Assembly (NCBI GenBank): GCA_005882905.1
Contig: VBBG01000102.1
Location: forward strand, 1-25,489
DNA from: Candidatus Bathyarchaeota archaeon
Lineage (GTDB): Archaea; Thermoproteota; Bathyarchaeia; 40CM-2-53-6
Length of the DNA stretch: 25,489 nt
Direction of reading: 5' to 3'
The position numbers were made by a program, and so were the translations under genes. Shown here piece after piece: positions 15,005-22,704 of the stretch (positions within the stretch are counted from its first letter, which is position 1; the number at the start of each line of letters is the position of its first letter). Below the pieces are notes generated by a model. It made no database searches, was not told the DNA's origin, and saw only the letters and a list, made by a program, of their open reading frames with translations.

Positions 15005-16057
15005 ATGGTGGAACATGTGGCGCATCGAAAGAAGCGACAGTACGATCCCATGTCGCCGCCGCAGTTCCCAGCCTTCGGCACCGTCCCAATCCTCCCTCAT
15101 ACCTTCCAGATTGTTCTTCGTCTCTCACGCCCTCGCACGTGGACCTTCGCTGCGTCCAGTTTCATACTCGGCTACACTCTGGCAGGAGGCACGTCCTTGT
15201 TTCAGATCGCGCTGGGACTGGCCGTCGCAGGCCTTGTAACCGCCGCAACGAATGTTGTGAACGCTTTTGCTGACCGGCGAGAGGACGTCGTTAACCAGCC
15301 GAGCAGGGTCTTCTGGGTCGAACAGATCGGACTCCACGGAACTATCATCAGCATTATCGCGCTCTACGCAATGGCTTTCACAGCCTCGCTATTTCTCGGC
15401 CCACTCTTCATGCTTGTCCTAGCAGTCGGCGTCTTCAACTCTATCTTCTACTCAGCGCGGCCCCTGCGGTTCAAAGCAAGACCCTTCTTGAGCCTGATCT
15501 CGTTCTCGGGTGCCGCGGGTCTCGCATTCCTCAGCGGTTTGAGCATACTCGGCTCGATCAACTTGCTCAATCCAGTTTTCCTACTGATCACATACTTCAT
15601 GCTAACCTACGGCACCGTGAAGAACCTCCCTGACTATTTCGGAGACAAGAAAGCAGGCACCCGGACAACAGCAACAATTTTTCGAAGCATAAGCAGTGCA
15701 GCTCGGTTCAGCGGAATTCTTCTGTTCACGCCATACTTACTTCTAGCCCTGTTCATCGCGACGGGTCTCCTAGCTCCGATCTACTTGGCCGACTTTGGCA
15801 TGGCACTCATCTTCACGATGATCTTTGCGAGGATGCTGAAAGCGAAGTCCTCCCAGGAGTTTGAGGGAACTCACACTATCGGATTCTTCTACGCTATCTC
15901 CTTCATCCTCTTCACGCTCGTCCTCTCATCGCCGACGCTCGCCTCGATCATCGTTGTTCTCTGCGCATATCTCTGGACATTTCTCGTTTCCAGAGTCAGC
16001 ATGGATTCGCGGGTCGAGAACCGCGACTGGGAGAAGCCTAGGAGGAAGAATAGTTGA
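15005..16057 (+). CDS. UbiA-family prenyltransferase
   Basis: Integral membrane prenyltransferase of 350 aa with about eight to nine helices. Both metal/diphosphate motifs are present. The first is N86-A-F-A-D90-R-R-E-D94 in NVVNAFADRREDVVNQP. The second is D210 and D214 in KNLPDYFGDKKAGTRT. The linker SARPLRFKARP is also typical. Members attach prenyl groups to quinones, lipids or carotenoids. The CruF-like gene 1 kb away suggests a lycopene elongase role (C50 carotenoid synthesis), but geranylgeranylglyceryl-phosphate or quinone prenylation cannot be excluded. The start is ATG 15005; ATG 15050 is possible, since the first 30 residues are not membrane. The stop overlaps the next start (TTGA). 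Confidence 0.88.
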   Translation: MVEHVAHRKKRQYDPMSPPQFPAFGTVPILPHTFQIVLRLSRPRTWTFAASSFILGYTLAGGTSLFQIALGLAVAGLVTAATNVVNAFADRREDVVNQPSRVFWVEQIGLHGTIISIIALYAMAFTASLFLGPLFMLVLAVGVFNSIFYSARPLRFKARPFLSLISFSGAAGLAFLSGLSILGSINLLNPVFLLITYFMLTYGTVKNLPDYFGDKKAGTRTTATIFRSISSAARFSGILLFTPYLLLALFIATGLLAPIYLADFGMALIFTMIFARMLKAKSSQEFEGTHTIGFFYAISFILFTLVLSSPTLASIIVVLCAYLWTFLVSRVSMDSRVENRDWEKPRRKNS

Positions 16058-16761
16058 ACAATGCTCTCGCCACGAAGGAATTCTCCTTCGACATCCTCAG
16101 AGGCCTCATCCTCAGCCCTGTCTCGGCAGGTTTCAACCTCGCAGTAATGGGACCACCGGGGGTTGGCAAGTCAACTCTATGCCAGGAACTGATCAGAGAA
16201 GCATTTAGGGCTGGTCTCAGATGTCTCTATGTCGTTACCAACAATCCCATCGCACTCGTCAAGGAGCAGCTTCGAGATATGGGAGTCGCCCCTGTTGCGA
16301 GGACTGAGCCGGTCATCTTTGTTGACATGTACTCTTGGCTTCTGGGCGAACGATCCCCGGAAAGATTCCAGATCGATAACGCGTCGGATGTAGCAGCGCT
16401 TAGCGTTGTCCTCACGACTGCAGCCGAGACCTCCGGCGACAAGTCATTCATCAACTTCGACACGCTCTCAACACTCTTGGCCTACAACACGGAGGACCTG
16501 ACTGTCCGATTCATGAAGTCGCACCTGGCTAGGATGAAGAAGCATGGCAACGTCGGCGTATATCCGATCGAGACGGGAATCCACTCGAACTCGTTCTACA
16601 ATGAGGTCAAAGCGGACTTTGACGGCGTCCTCGAGTTGAAGCTTGAGGAGATGGATGGAGAGCTGCGCCGGTTCATACGCGTCTACAGGTACAGGGGTAG
16701 CCATGAGACCAAGTGGTTCAGGCTGCTGATCGGACCGAATAGAGACCTCAAGATATATTGA
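16054..16761 (+). CDS. RecA/KaiC-like P-loop ATPase
   Basis: A 235-residue RecA-fold protein coupled to the UbiA gene. Walker A is GPPGVGKST (33-41). The Walker B-like strand is SFINFDTLSTLLAY (about 129-142). The catalytic acid pair seen in KaiC is missing (YVVTNNPIALV), and the usual KaiC opening TGxxGLD is replaced by a divergent segment. The C-terminal strands VLELKLEEM and RRFIRVYRYRG complete the sheet. It may bind nucleotide without efficient hydrolysis. The start is TTG 16054, supported by GGAGG at 16041-16045 eight bases upstream. Function unknown; the tight overlap with the prenyltransferase gene suggests joint expression. Confidence 0.82.
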   Translation: MNNALATKEFSFDILRGLILSPVSAGFNLAVMGPPGVGKSTLCQELIREAFRAGLRCLYVVTNNPIALVKEQLRDMGVAPVARTEPVIFVDMYSWLLGERSPERFQIDNASDVAALSVVLTTAAETSGDKSFINFDTLSTLLAYNTEDLTVRFMKSHLARMKKHGNVGVYPIETGIHSNSFYNEVKADFDGVLELKLEEMDGELRRFIRVYRYRGSHETKWFRLLIGPNRDLKIY

Positions 16762-16845
16762 GGGAGCATGACACAATTGAACACAAGCGGGGTCGAACGT
16801 ATTCCTTGGTGTGTTGACCTAGTGGCGGAAGAAGGGTACAATCGG

Positions 16846-16854
16846 TTTAAATTT
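16846..16854 (+). promoter_or_regulatory. box A promoter of the KaiC-like gene
   Basis: TTTAAATTT stands alone in a GC-richer stretch, with its centre about 28 bases before GTG 16878. A transcript starting there would be leaderless or nearly so. Confidence 0.65.
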
Positions 16855-16877
16855 GCTACCCAGCGGGGGCCCCTATA

Positions 16878-17627
16878 GTGACGGCAATGGAGCCGACAGG
16901 CATCAAAGTCCTCGACGACCTTCTCGGAGGCGGACTGCCCCGGCCTTCGGCTGTGGGAGTGATCGGCGCCGTCGGCAGCGGAAAATCATCGCTAGTCAGA
17001 CAGTTAGCCGTCACAATGCTCGAACGAGACTTCCGTGTCCTCTACTATGCGATCGACGAGTCGGCCGAGGACGTCCGCGAGAGCGTCTCGAGCTACGGGA
17101 TCGACGTGAACAAGTACGAGACCGAGGGGAGACTCTCATTCATCGACATCTTCGCGCTCGGGGTCGAGAGGCTCGCCGAAGCATACCCGGTGGAGGAGCC
17201 GGAGCAGATAGTCGATAGCACCTTCAAGTTCTCCGACCTGGTCGCGCAGGGCAGAAGCTTCACGCTGAAACATCTAGGCAAGAAACAGTTCGTCGTCATG
17301 GACTCGCTGACACCCTTCTTCCTCATGGTCGAGGCCAAGCGAGTCTTCCAGTTCGGACAGGTACTCAAATACGCCACCCGGTTCGCCAAGGCGATCGGCA
17401 TAGCAACCCTCCACACCAAAGTCCTCGACGAGACAATCGAGAACGCGATGGTAAACTTCGCAGACGTTGTCCTCGAACTAGAAAGGCGAAAGACGGCCGA
17501 AGGACCCCTCGCCCGCGGAGGAACCCTGCGGCTGGTCAAGATGGGCAAGACACCCATCCCATCACGAGGATACTACTACGAAATGACACCACAGGGAATA
17601 GCCATAAGCACAGCACCACCAATCTAG
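16878..17627 (+). CDS. KaiC-like RecA-fold ATPase
   Basis: Single-domain KaiC-family ATPase of 249 aa. It opens with TGIKVLDDLLGGGLPRPSA, has Walker A GAVGSGKSS (about 30-38), catalytic acids in YYAIDESAEDV and Walker B KQFVVMDSLTPFFL. The end (LRLVKMGKTPIPSRGYYYEM) is the usual KaiC-relative C-terminus. Partner unknown. It has its own promoter, and GTG 16878 fits a leaderless start; ATG 16887 in frame is the alternative. It follows the other RecA-like gene by 116 bases and is the fifth KaiC-like protein in this 10.5-kb stretch. Confidence 0.88.
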   Translation: MTAMEPTGIKVLDDLLGGGLPRPSAVGVIGAVGSGKSSLVRQLAVTMLERDFRVLYYAIDESAEDVRESVSSYGIDVNKYETEGRLSFIDIFALGVERLAEAYPVEEPEQIVDSTFKFSDLVAQGRSFTLKHLGKKQFVVMDSLTPFFLMVEAKRVFQFGQVLKYATRFAKAIGIATLHTKVLDETIENAMVNFADVVLELERRKTAEGPLARGGTLRLVKMGKTPIPSRGYYYEMTPQGIAISTAPPI

Positions 17628-17630
17628 TCC

Positions 17631-17648
17631 CGGCTCAGATCAGAGCCG
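17631..17648 (+). terminator. hairpin after the KaiC-like gene
   Basis: CGGCTC and GAGCCG form a six-pair stem with loop AGATCA, three bases after the stop codon. Likely transcription end; no long T-run follows. Confidence 0.45.
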
Positions 17649-18077
17649 CAAGAAACAGGAAGAGTCTGCACCCTTATCGGGGACCAGATCCCAAGCTTCG
17701 ATCACACAACATTCCTAGCCTAAACCGTCAGACTCCCAACTCTTCAGGCCGCTTCCACTCCGAGAATCCAAACTCGGACCGAGCAGCATCCTCTGGAACG
17801 AAAACGAGCCGTACACAACAGCACGAGAATCAGGAAAAAGTCCAGGGTAACGCCTAAACAGCGCAGAATCATCGAAAATAAGCCCATTCTAAGCAACGTC
17901 CCGAAGCCGTGTGCAGACGCGAATCTACATTAGTCGTAGAAACCAATCAGGAAAAGTCGCCGACCACGAATAAACGTCTGGCACAGACCGAAAAGTCCGT
18001 TTCTCAATTAGAAATAAGCATTCTTTTCTCGACCCCCCGGGGAGCATACATTCTCTCCAGAAAACCTTCACAAATTA
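17649..18077. other. intergenic region without a clear gene
   Basis: About 430 bases in which I see no convincing protein, tRNA or repeat. A frame open from GTG 17909 to 18148 has no protein-like character in its first two thirds. AT-rich stretches near 18006-18032 could hold a promoter for the downstream gene. Confidence 0.5.
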
Positions 18078-18148
18078 TGGGAGCAACCGGTCCTAAGCCT
18101 ACTCAGCCAGATATACAACCAGCACCCCAGGAACCAAGTCAAGAATGA
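18078..18148 (+). CDS. possible short Pro/Gln-rich peptide overlapping nnr start
   Basis: A 23-residue reading frame (ATG 18078; MGATGPKPTQPDIQPAPQE and three more residues) that ends in the ATGA overlap with the next gene. The composition is low in complexity and no family is recognised. It could be a leader peptide that couples translation to the downstream enzyme, or chance. Confidence 0.25.
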
Positions 18149-19683
18149 ATCCCGGAGAACAGACGATCACCAACGACGAGATGCTGGCAGCCGAGTACAA
18201 CAGCGAATACCTAGGCGTCACCCACTTCCAGCTGATGGAGACAGTCGGAGCCAGGATGGCCGACCGAATAGCCGAAAAGACCCGAGGCAAGACCAACCCG
18301 AGGATACAAGTCATCGCGGGACCCGGCAAGAACGGCGGCGATGGGTTCGCAGCCGCCCGACACCTGGCCAGCCAAGGCTACAAAGTCAGAGTCACACTAG
18401 TCGGCAGAATAAGCGATGTCCAGGACGAAGCCGCAAAACACCAGCTCGACGCCATACTCCAGATGACGGACAGCATACAGTTCGAGAGCCTACCCGACTC
18501 CAGCCAGCTACGCCCCATCGACGCAGACATAATCCTAGACGCAGTCCTCGGATACGGCATCAAAGGAGAACTACGCCAGCCACTCCTCGGCGCGGTCCGG
18601 ATCATCAACCGATCCAGGGGATACAAAATAGGCCTCGACCTGCCCTCCGGACTAGACAGCGACACAGGCGAACCACACGGAGAAGCGGTCAAAGCAGACC
18701 TGACAATATCACTCCACAAGATCAAACAAGGACTCGTAAAAGGGACACAGTATGCCGGAGAAACCATCTCGCTACCAATCGGCATACCACCCGAGGCCGA
18801 GGCATACGCGGGACCAGGCGACTTCAAAATACTCTGGAAACCACGACCACCAACCGCCCACAAAGGCGATTACGGACGACTACTCATCATTGGCGGAAGC
18901 GAAAACTTCACCGGCGCACCCGCCTTCTCCGCCCTAGCAGCGACCAAATGCGGCACGGATCTCGTCTATGTCGCATCACCAGCGAAAACCGCTGAGACCA
19001 TAGCCTCCTACAGCCCAGACCTGATAACCATCAAACTCCCAGGCGACCACCTCAACCCAAGAGCCCTCCCAGAACTCGCCAAATGGACAACAACGGTAGA
19101 CGCAATAGTCCTCGGCCCGGGAATAGGACTGCACGAGGAGACCGTCGAAGCGGTCAAGAAACTCATAACAGAAGCAGGAGAACAGAACAAGCCAATGGTG
19201 CTCGACGCCGACGCGCTCAAGATCTTCGGACGCAACCGAAGACGGCTCAAGAGCCCAGCGGTCCTCACTCCCCACCAAGGCGAATTCGCGCAAGTACTCC
19301 AGCGCAAGATCAGCCCAGACACACAACTCCGCCAAGAAGCAGCAAGACAACTTGCAACAGAGACTGGAGCCACAGTCGTTCTCAAAGCCAACGTCGACAT
19401 CATCGCAGACACAAACCGTCTAAGACTCAACAAAACAGGAAATCCGTACATGACGGTCGGTGGAACAGGCGACATCCTAACCGGCATAATCGGCGCATTC
19501 CTATCCCAGAAGGCAGACCCTTTCAGAGCAGCCGTCGCTGGCGCATTCCTCAACGGGCTCGCCGGAGACATGCTGATGAAGGAGAAAGGTCCAACAGTCA
19601 CACCCCTGGCATTGGTTGACCATATTCCCAGAGCGATCAAATATTGCGCAGACGGACCACCATTCCCACCAATACAAGGATAG
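18145..19683 (+). CDS. nnr: bifunctional NAD(P)H-hydrate epimerase / ADP-dependent dehydratase
   Basis: Metabolite-repair enzyme that restores NAD(P)H damaged by hydration. The N-terminal epimerase domain (YjeF_N, about 1-215) interconverts R and S hydrates and shows VIAGPGKNGGDGFAAARHL and GLDLPSGLDSDTG. The C-terminal ADP-dependent dehydratase domain (ribokinase fold, about 225-505) shows KGDYGRLLIIGGSENFTGAP, VLGPGIGL, VLDADALKIF, LTPHQGEFAQVL and the catalytic loop NPYMTVGGTGDILTGIIGAFL. The total of 512 aa is normal for the fused form. ATG 18145 precedes the first domain by a usual distance. No neighbour suggests a more specific role. Followed by tsr3 after 23 bases, so probably co-transcribed. 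Confidence 0.95.
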   Translation: MNPGEQTITNDEMLAAEYNSEYLGVTHFQLMETVGARMADRIAEKTRGKTNPRIQVIAGPGKNGGDGFAAARHLASQGYKVRVTLVGRISDVQDEAAKHQLDAILQMTDSIQFESLPDSSQLRPIDADIILDAVLGYGIKGELRQPLLGAVRIINRSRGYKIGLDLPSGLDSDTGEPHGEAVKADLTISLHKIKQGLVKGTQYAGETISLPIGIPPEAEAYAGPGDFKILWKPRPPTAHKGDYGRLLIIGGSENFTGAPAFSALAATKCGTDLVYVASPAKTAETIASYSPDLITIKLPGDHLNPRALPELAKWTTTVDAIVLGPGIGLHEETVEAVKKLITEAGEQNKPMVLDADALKIFGRNRRRLKSPAVLTPHQGEFAQVLQRKISPDTQLRQEAARQLATETGATVVLKANVDIIADTNRLRLNKTGNPYMTVGGTGDILTGIIGAFLSQKADPFRAAVAGAFLNGLAGDMLMKEKGPTVTPLALVDHIPRAIKYCADGPPFPPIQG

Positions 19684-19706
19684 AGAGAGACTCCGCGCCG
19701 CGGATC

Positions 19707-20204
19707 ATGATCTACGACTATCACCAAGACGATCCGAGAAAATGCACTTCGGCAAAACTTGAAAAGTTCCATCTCGCACAACCGCTATACACTCTAAGGC
19801 AGATTCCCCGATCGGCAATAGTCCTAAACCCTGTCAGCAACAAGACATTGTCTTTTCAAGACCGACCAATAATCCAGCAGCACGGACTCGTAGCACTCGA
19901 CTGTTCATGGAACCAGGCAGACGAGATCCTACAAGCAAACATCAGAGGAGACAGTCGTCGACTGCCCACACTCCTTGCAGGCAACCCGACAAGCTACAGC
20001 AGTCGAGGAAGGCTCAGCACAGCTGAAGCCCTATCCGCGGCACTGATCATAATCGGCTTCGACGACAGAGCTAGGCAACTCCTAGGAATTTTCAAATGGG
20101 GCGAGACCTTTCTAACGCTGAACAGGGAACCGCTAAGAGAATACATGAAGACTCCCCCCGACCAGTTGCGCGTCCGAGAACGGGAATATTTCCCGACTGC
20201 ATAA
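19707..20204 (+). CDS. tsr3: 16S rRNA aminocarboxypropyltransferase Tsr3
   Basis: SPOUT-like enzyme that transfers the aminocarboxypropyl group of S-adenosylmethionine to a hypermodified uridine/pseudouridine of small-subunit rRNA (yeast 18S position 1191 equivalent). The 165-aa protein has the family signature throughout: DYHQDDPRKCTSAKLEKF, IPRSAIVLNPVSNKTLS, HGLVALDCSWNQ, RRLPTLLAGNPTSY, LSTAEALSAALIIIGF and FKWGETFLTLN. ATG 19707 begins directly with the first strand; codons upstream overlap nnr and are not family-like. It sits about 750 bases upstream of the 16S gene, its presumed substrate. An inverted repeat follows at 20221-20257. Confidence 0.93.
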   Translation: MIYDYHQDDPRKCTSAKLEKFHLAQPLYTLRQIPRSAIVLNPVSNKTLSFQDRPIIQQHGLVALDCSWNQADEILQANIRGDSRRLPTLLAGNPTSYSSRGRLSTAEALSAALIIIGFDDRARQLLGIFKWGETFLTLNREPLREYMKTPPDQLRVREREYFPTA

Positions 20205-20220
20205 GTGGCCGTCGTCTCGG

Positions 20221-20257
20221 GAATGCACGTAGGGGCTAGCGCACGCCTCATGCATTC
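20221..20257. terminator. inverted repeat between convergent tsr3 and zinc-ribbon gene
   Basis: GAATGCA (20221-20227) pairs with TGCATTC (20251-20257), with a further AGG/CCT pairing inside. It lies between the stops of two convergent genes and probably ends one or both transcripts. Confidence 0.5.
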
Positions 20258-20296
20258 GGAAGTGTGAATCGAAAAAGGTTAGTCCTTTGAGATCAT

Positions 20297-20524
20297 TCAT
20301 CGCGGCTGGATTATGACTACGCTGCAGTTCAAGCATCGTTGAGCAGGTGCGTTGGGCATTGTCAGGCTCCACTGCGAAATAATTCTCTCGCCGAGTGTTG
20401 CCGTTACTACGGCGAACTTGTGCGGCTTTGTATCCCACCAGAGACCCTTAGGTGCTATGACGTATCCATCTTCCAAACGCCCACCGCACCGAGCACACTT
20501 CGCGCCTTCATTTTTATTGGATAC
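20297..20524 (-). CDS. small two-CxxC zinc-ribbon protein without a standard start codon
   Basis: A 75-residue reading frame with strong protein character: KCARCGGRLEDGYVIAPKG, LWWDTKPHKFAVVTATLGER, IISQWSLTMPNAPAQRCLNC and a short tail. Cys10/Cys13 and Cys64/Cys67 would bind one zinc. It resembles small archaeal and bacterial zinc-ribbon proteins of unknown function (DUF6487-like, from memory). Oddity: between the in-frame stop at 20530-20528 and the first CxxC there is no ATG, GTG or TTG. A good ribosome site, GGAGG at 20537-20533, stands exactly eight bases before a GTA codon (20524-20522), where GTG would be expected. The gene may use a rare start, may have lost its start, or the base may be an error. 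Confidence 0.6.
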   Translation of the reverse strand, partial: VSNKNEGAKCARCGGRLEDGYVIAPKGLWWDTKPHKFAVVTATLGERIISQWSLTMPNAPAQRCLNCSVVIIQPR

Positions 20525-20681
20525 GGCCTATTCCTCCACGAACTCTCATCCTTCTCAAGAGCTATGATTCTTTCGCAGAATTGTAACTCTTTTCTTAAAC
20601 GCAGAACTATAGGCTTACGTGAGGAAGGACTAGGGGTTCTCCAGGGAAAAACGAACGGCAGCCCAAGCCTTACCCACAACG

Positions 20682-20688
20682 TTTATAT
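20682..20688 (+). promoter_or_regulatory. rRNA operon promoter (box A)
   Basis: TTTATAT preceded by CCCACAACG is the best box A between the zinc-ribbon gene and 16S. Transcription would begin near 20710-20715, giving a leader of about 250 bases. Confidence 0.65.
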
Positions 20689-20739
20689 CAATTGGGCGTC
20701 CACGGCCGTAGTTTGGTAGCATAGCAGATCGAATAGAGA

Positions 20740-20860
20740 GCCCACGGTACCCGGCGGCGGCGTCAATCCGACGCTTAGGGCGATACGCCTGTGAATGAAA
20801 GATTGACCTCCACTGTGGGCAAAATACTATGCAGACCCAAAAAACCCCGGGCAAAGAATA
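20740..20860 (+). other. structured rRNA leader
   Basis: GCCCAC (20740-20745) pairs with GTGGGC (20815-20820), and inside it GTCAATC (20762-20768) pairs with GATTGAC (20801-20807), enclosing further GC-rich hairpins. A CCCGG/CCGGG hairpin follows near 20845-20865. No tRNA or protein is visible here. Confidence 0.5.
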
Positions 20861-20886
20861 ACCGGGAACGTTTAGGTCCAAGAGAG

Positions 20887-20922
20887 GCCCGTAGCCATCT
20901 GCTAAACTCCAGCCAATTCCTG
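20887..20922 (+). other. 16S processing stem, 5' strand (BHB)
   Basis: GCCCGTAGCC (20887-20896) and CTCCAGCCA (20907-20915) pair with GGCTACGGGC (22559-22568) and TGGCTGGAG (22539-22547). Between them the strands form a BHB: central helix TGCT/GGCA with three-base bulges AAA (20904-20906) and AAT (22552-22554). This is the archaeal splicing-endonuclease processing site that releases pre-16S RNA. Confidence 0.85.
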
Positions 20923-21284
20923 TAGAAAACGTGATAGGCGTCCAAAACTCCTATCGTTCCAACTCCGCTTGATCCTGGCGGACCCAACTGCTATCGGGAT
21001 GAGACTAAGCCATGCGAGTCAAACGCTTCCAGGCCAATGTGGGAGCGTGGCATACGGCTCAGTAACACGTGGCTAACCTACCCTCCGGACTGGGACAACT
21101 TCGGGAAACTGAGGCTAATCCCGGATAGACGAAGAGGCCTGGAATGGTTCTCCGTCTAAAGGGCATCAGGGCCATGCTTCCTGGTGTCGCCAGAGGATGG
21201 GGCCGCGACCGATCAGGTTGTTGGTGAGGTAACGGCTCACCAAGCCTATAACCGGTACGGGCCGTGAGAGCGGGAGCCCGGAGA

Positions 21285-21338
<54 letters not shown>

Positions 21339-21622
21339 TGCAATGCGCGAAAGCGTGACAGGGTCATCCCGAGTGCCATCCGCTGAGGAAGGCTTTTGTC
21401 CGGTCTAACCAGCCGGAAGAATAAGGGGAGGGCAAGTCTGGTGTCAGCCGCCGCGGTAATACCAGCTCCTCGAGTGGTTGGGACGATTATTGGGTCTAAA
21501 GCGTCCGTAGCCGGCTGGAAAAGTTCTCCGTAAAATCCAACGATCCAATCGTTGGCCCGCGGGGAATACTTTCCGGCTTGGGGGCGGGGGAGGTCGGCGG
21601 TAGTCCCGGGGTAGGGGCGAAA

Positions 21623-21643
21623 ACTCTCGAAAGAGGTTCGTAG
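21623..21643 (+). other. 21-nt insertion/probable intron in 16S 690 loop
   Basis: Conserved archaeal sequence GGGGTGAAATCCTATAATCC appears here as GGGGCGAAA, then 21 extra bases, then TCTTATAATCC. The insert has hairpin CTCT-CGAA-AGAG. BHB-like pairing is possible: exon GCGA with insert TCGT as central helix, bulges AA^A and AG^T, outer pairing AGG/CTT, with two extra unpaired bases on the inner 3' side. Confidence 0.7.
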
Positions 21644-21719
21644 TCTTATAATCCCGGGAGGACCACCAGTGGCGAAGGCGGCCGACTAAAACGCGCCCGA
21701 CGGTGAGGGACGAAAGCTG

Positions 21720-21753
<34 letters not shown>

Positions 21754-21859
21754 CAGCTGTAAACGATGCAGGCTAGGTGTTAGGACGGGTACGACCCGTT
21801 CTAGTGCCGCAGGGAAGCCATTAAGCCTGCCACCTGGGGAGTACGGCCGCAAGGCTGAA

Positions 21860-21898
21860 TTCTCGAACAGGCAGAAACCGCGCCTGGCGGGACAGCTG
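21860..21898 (+). other. 39-nt BHB intron in 16S at about E. coli 908
   Basis: Interrupts the conserved GCTGAAACTTAAAGG. The motif is textbook: outer helix AAG/CTT, 3' bulge TG^A, central helix GCTG (exon) with CAGC (intron), 5' bulge AA^T, inner helix TCTC/GGGA, and an internal stem CAGGC/GCCTG. Excision restores the universal sequence exactly. Confidence 0.92.
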
Positions 21899-21935
<37 letters not shown>

Positions 21936-22354
21936 AAGCTTGCGGTTTAATTGGAGTCAACACCGGGAACCTTACCAGGGGCGACAGTTGGATGAAGGTC
22001 AGATTAAAGGTCTTACCGGACTAGCTGAGAGGAGGTGCATGGCCGTCGCCAGTTCGTGCCGTGAGGTGTTCTCTTAAGTGAGAAAACGAACGAGACCCGT
22101 GCCTTTAGTTGCCATCGTATTCCCTCGGGAATGCAGGCACACTAGAGGGACTGCCTCCGCTAAGGGGGAGGAAGGAGCGGGCCACGGCAGGTCAGTATGC
22201 CCCGGATCCCCTGGGCCACACGCGAGCTGCAATGGCTGGGACAATGGGCTCCGACCCCGAAAGGGGAAGGTAATCCCTAAACCCAGCCTCAGTTGGGATT
22301 GAGGGCTGCAACCCGCCCTCATGAACATGGAATCCCTAGTAACCGCGTGTCATC

Positions 22355-22412
<58 letters not shown>

Positions 22413-22532
22413 CTGGTTTTGGTGAGATGCAGCCTTGTTGGTTGCCTCGAACCTAAGCTAAGCAAGGGGGGAGAAGTCGTAACAAGGTGGCCGTAGGGGA
22501 ACCTGCGGCCGGATCACCTCCTTAGAAATTCA

Positions 22533-22568
22533 CAGGGATGGCTGGAGGGCAAATGAAAGGCTACGGGC
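22533..22568 (+). other. 16S processing stem, 3' strand (BHB)
   Basis: Partner of 20887-20922. CAGG (22533-22536), TGGCTGGAG and GGCTACGGGC pair with the upstream strand, and the predicted cut lies in AAT at 22552-22554. Confidence 0.85.
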
Positions 22569-22582
22569 CGATCAACGTGCAG

Positions 22583-22603
22583 CCCTCAAGATCTTCTTGA
22601 GGG
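22583..22603 (+). other. perfect hairpin in the 16S-23S spacer
   Basis: CCCTCAAGA and TCTTGAGGG form a nine-pair stem with loop TCT. The spacer (22525 to about 22705) has no tRNA-Ala or other tRNA, so this is its most obvious element besides the processing stem. Confidence 0.5.
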
Positions 22604-22704
22604 TGAAGAAGGCGAGAGCGAGACCCGGGGAGCGACCTGGGTCCGCGATGAGATGCTGTGTAGAGGAAGCCTCAGAAATTGACGCGAATCGAACGTGGGT
22701 TCCT

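Noticed and set aside
7160..17627. Circadian clock locus because of KaiC-like genes.
   Set aside because: All are single-domain archaeal relatives; no KaiA or KaiB and no double-domain KaiC are present.
20339..20719. Plus-strand frame of 126 codons upstream of 16S.
   Set aside because: Its composition is not protein-like, it runs through the rRNA promoter, and the opposite strand has a clear zinc-ribbon frame.
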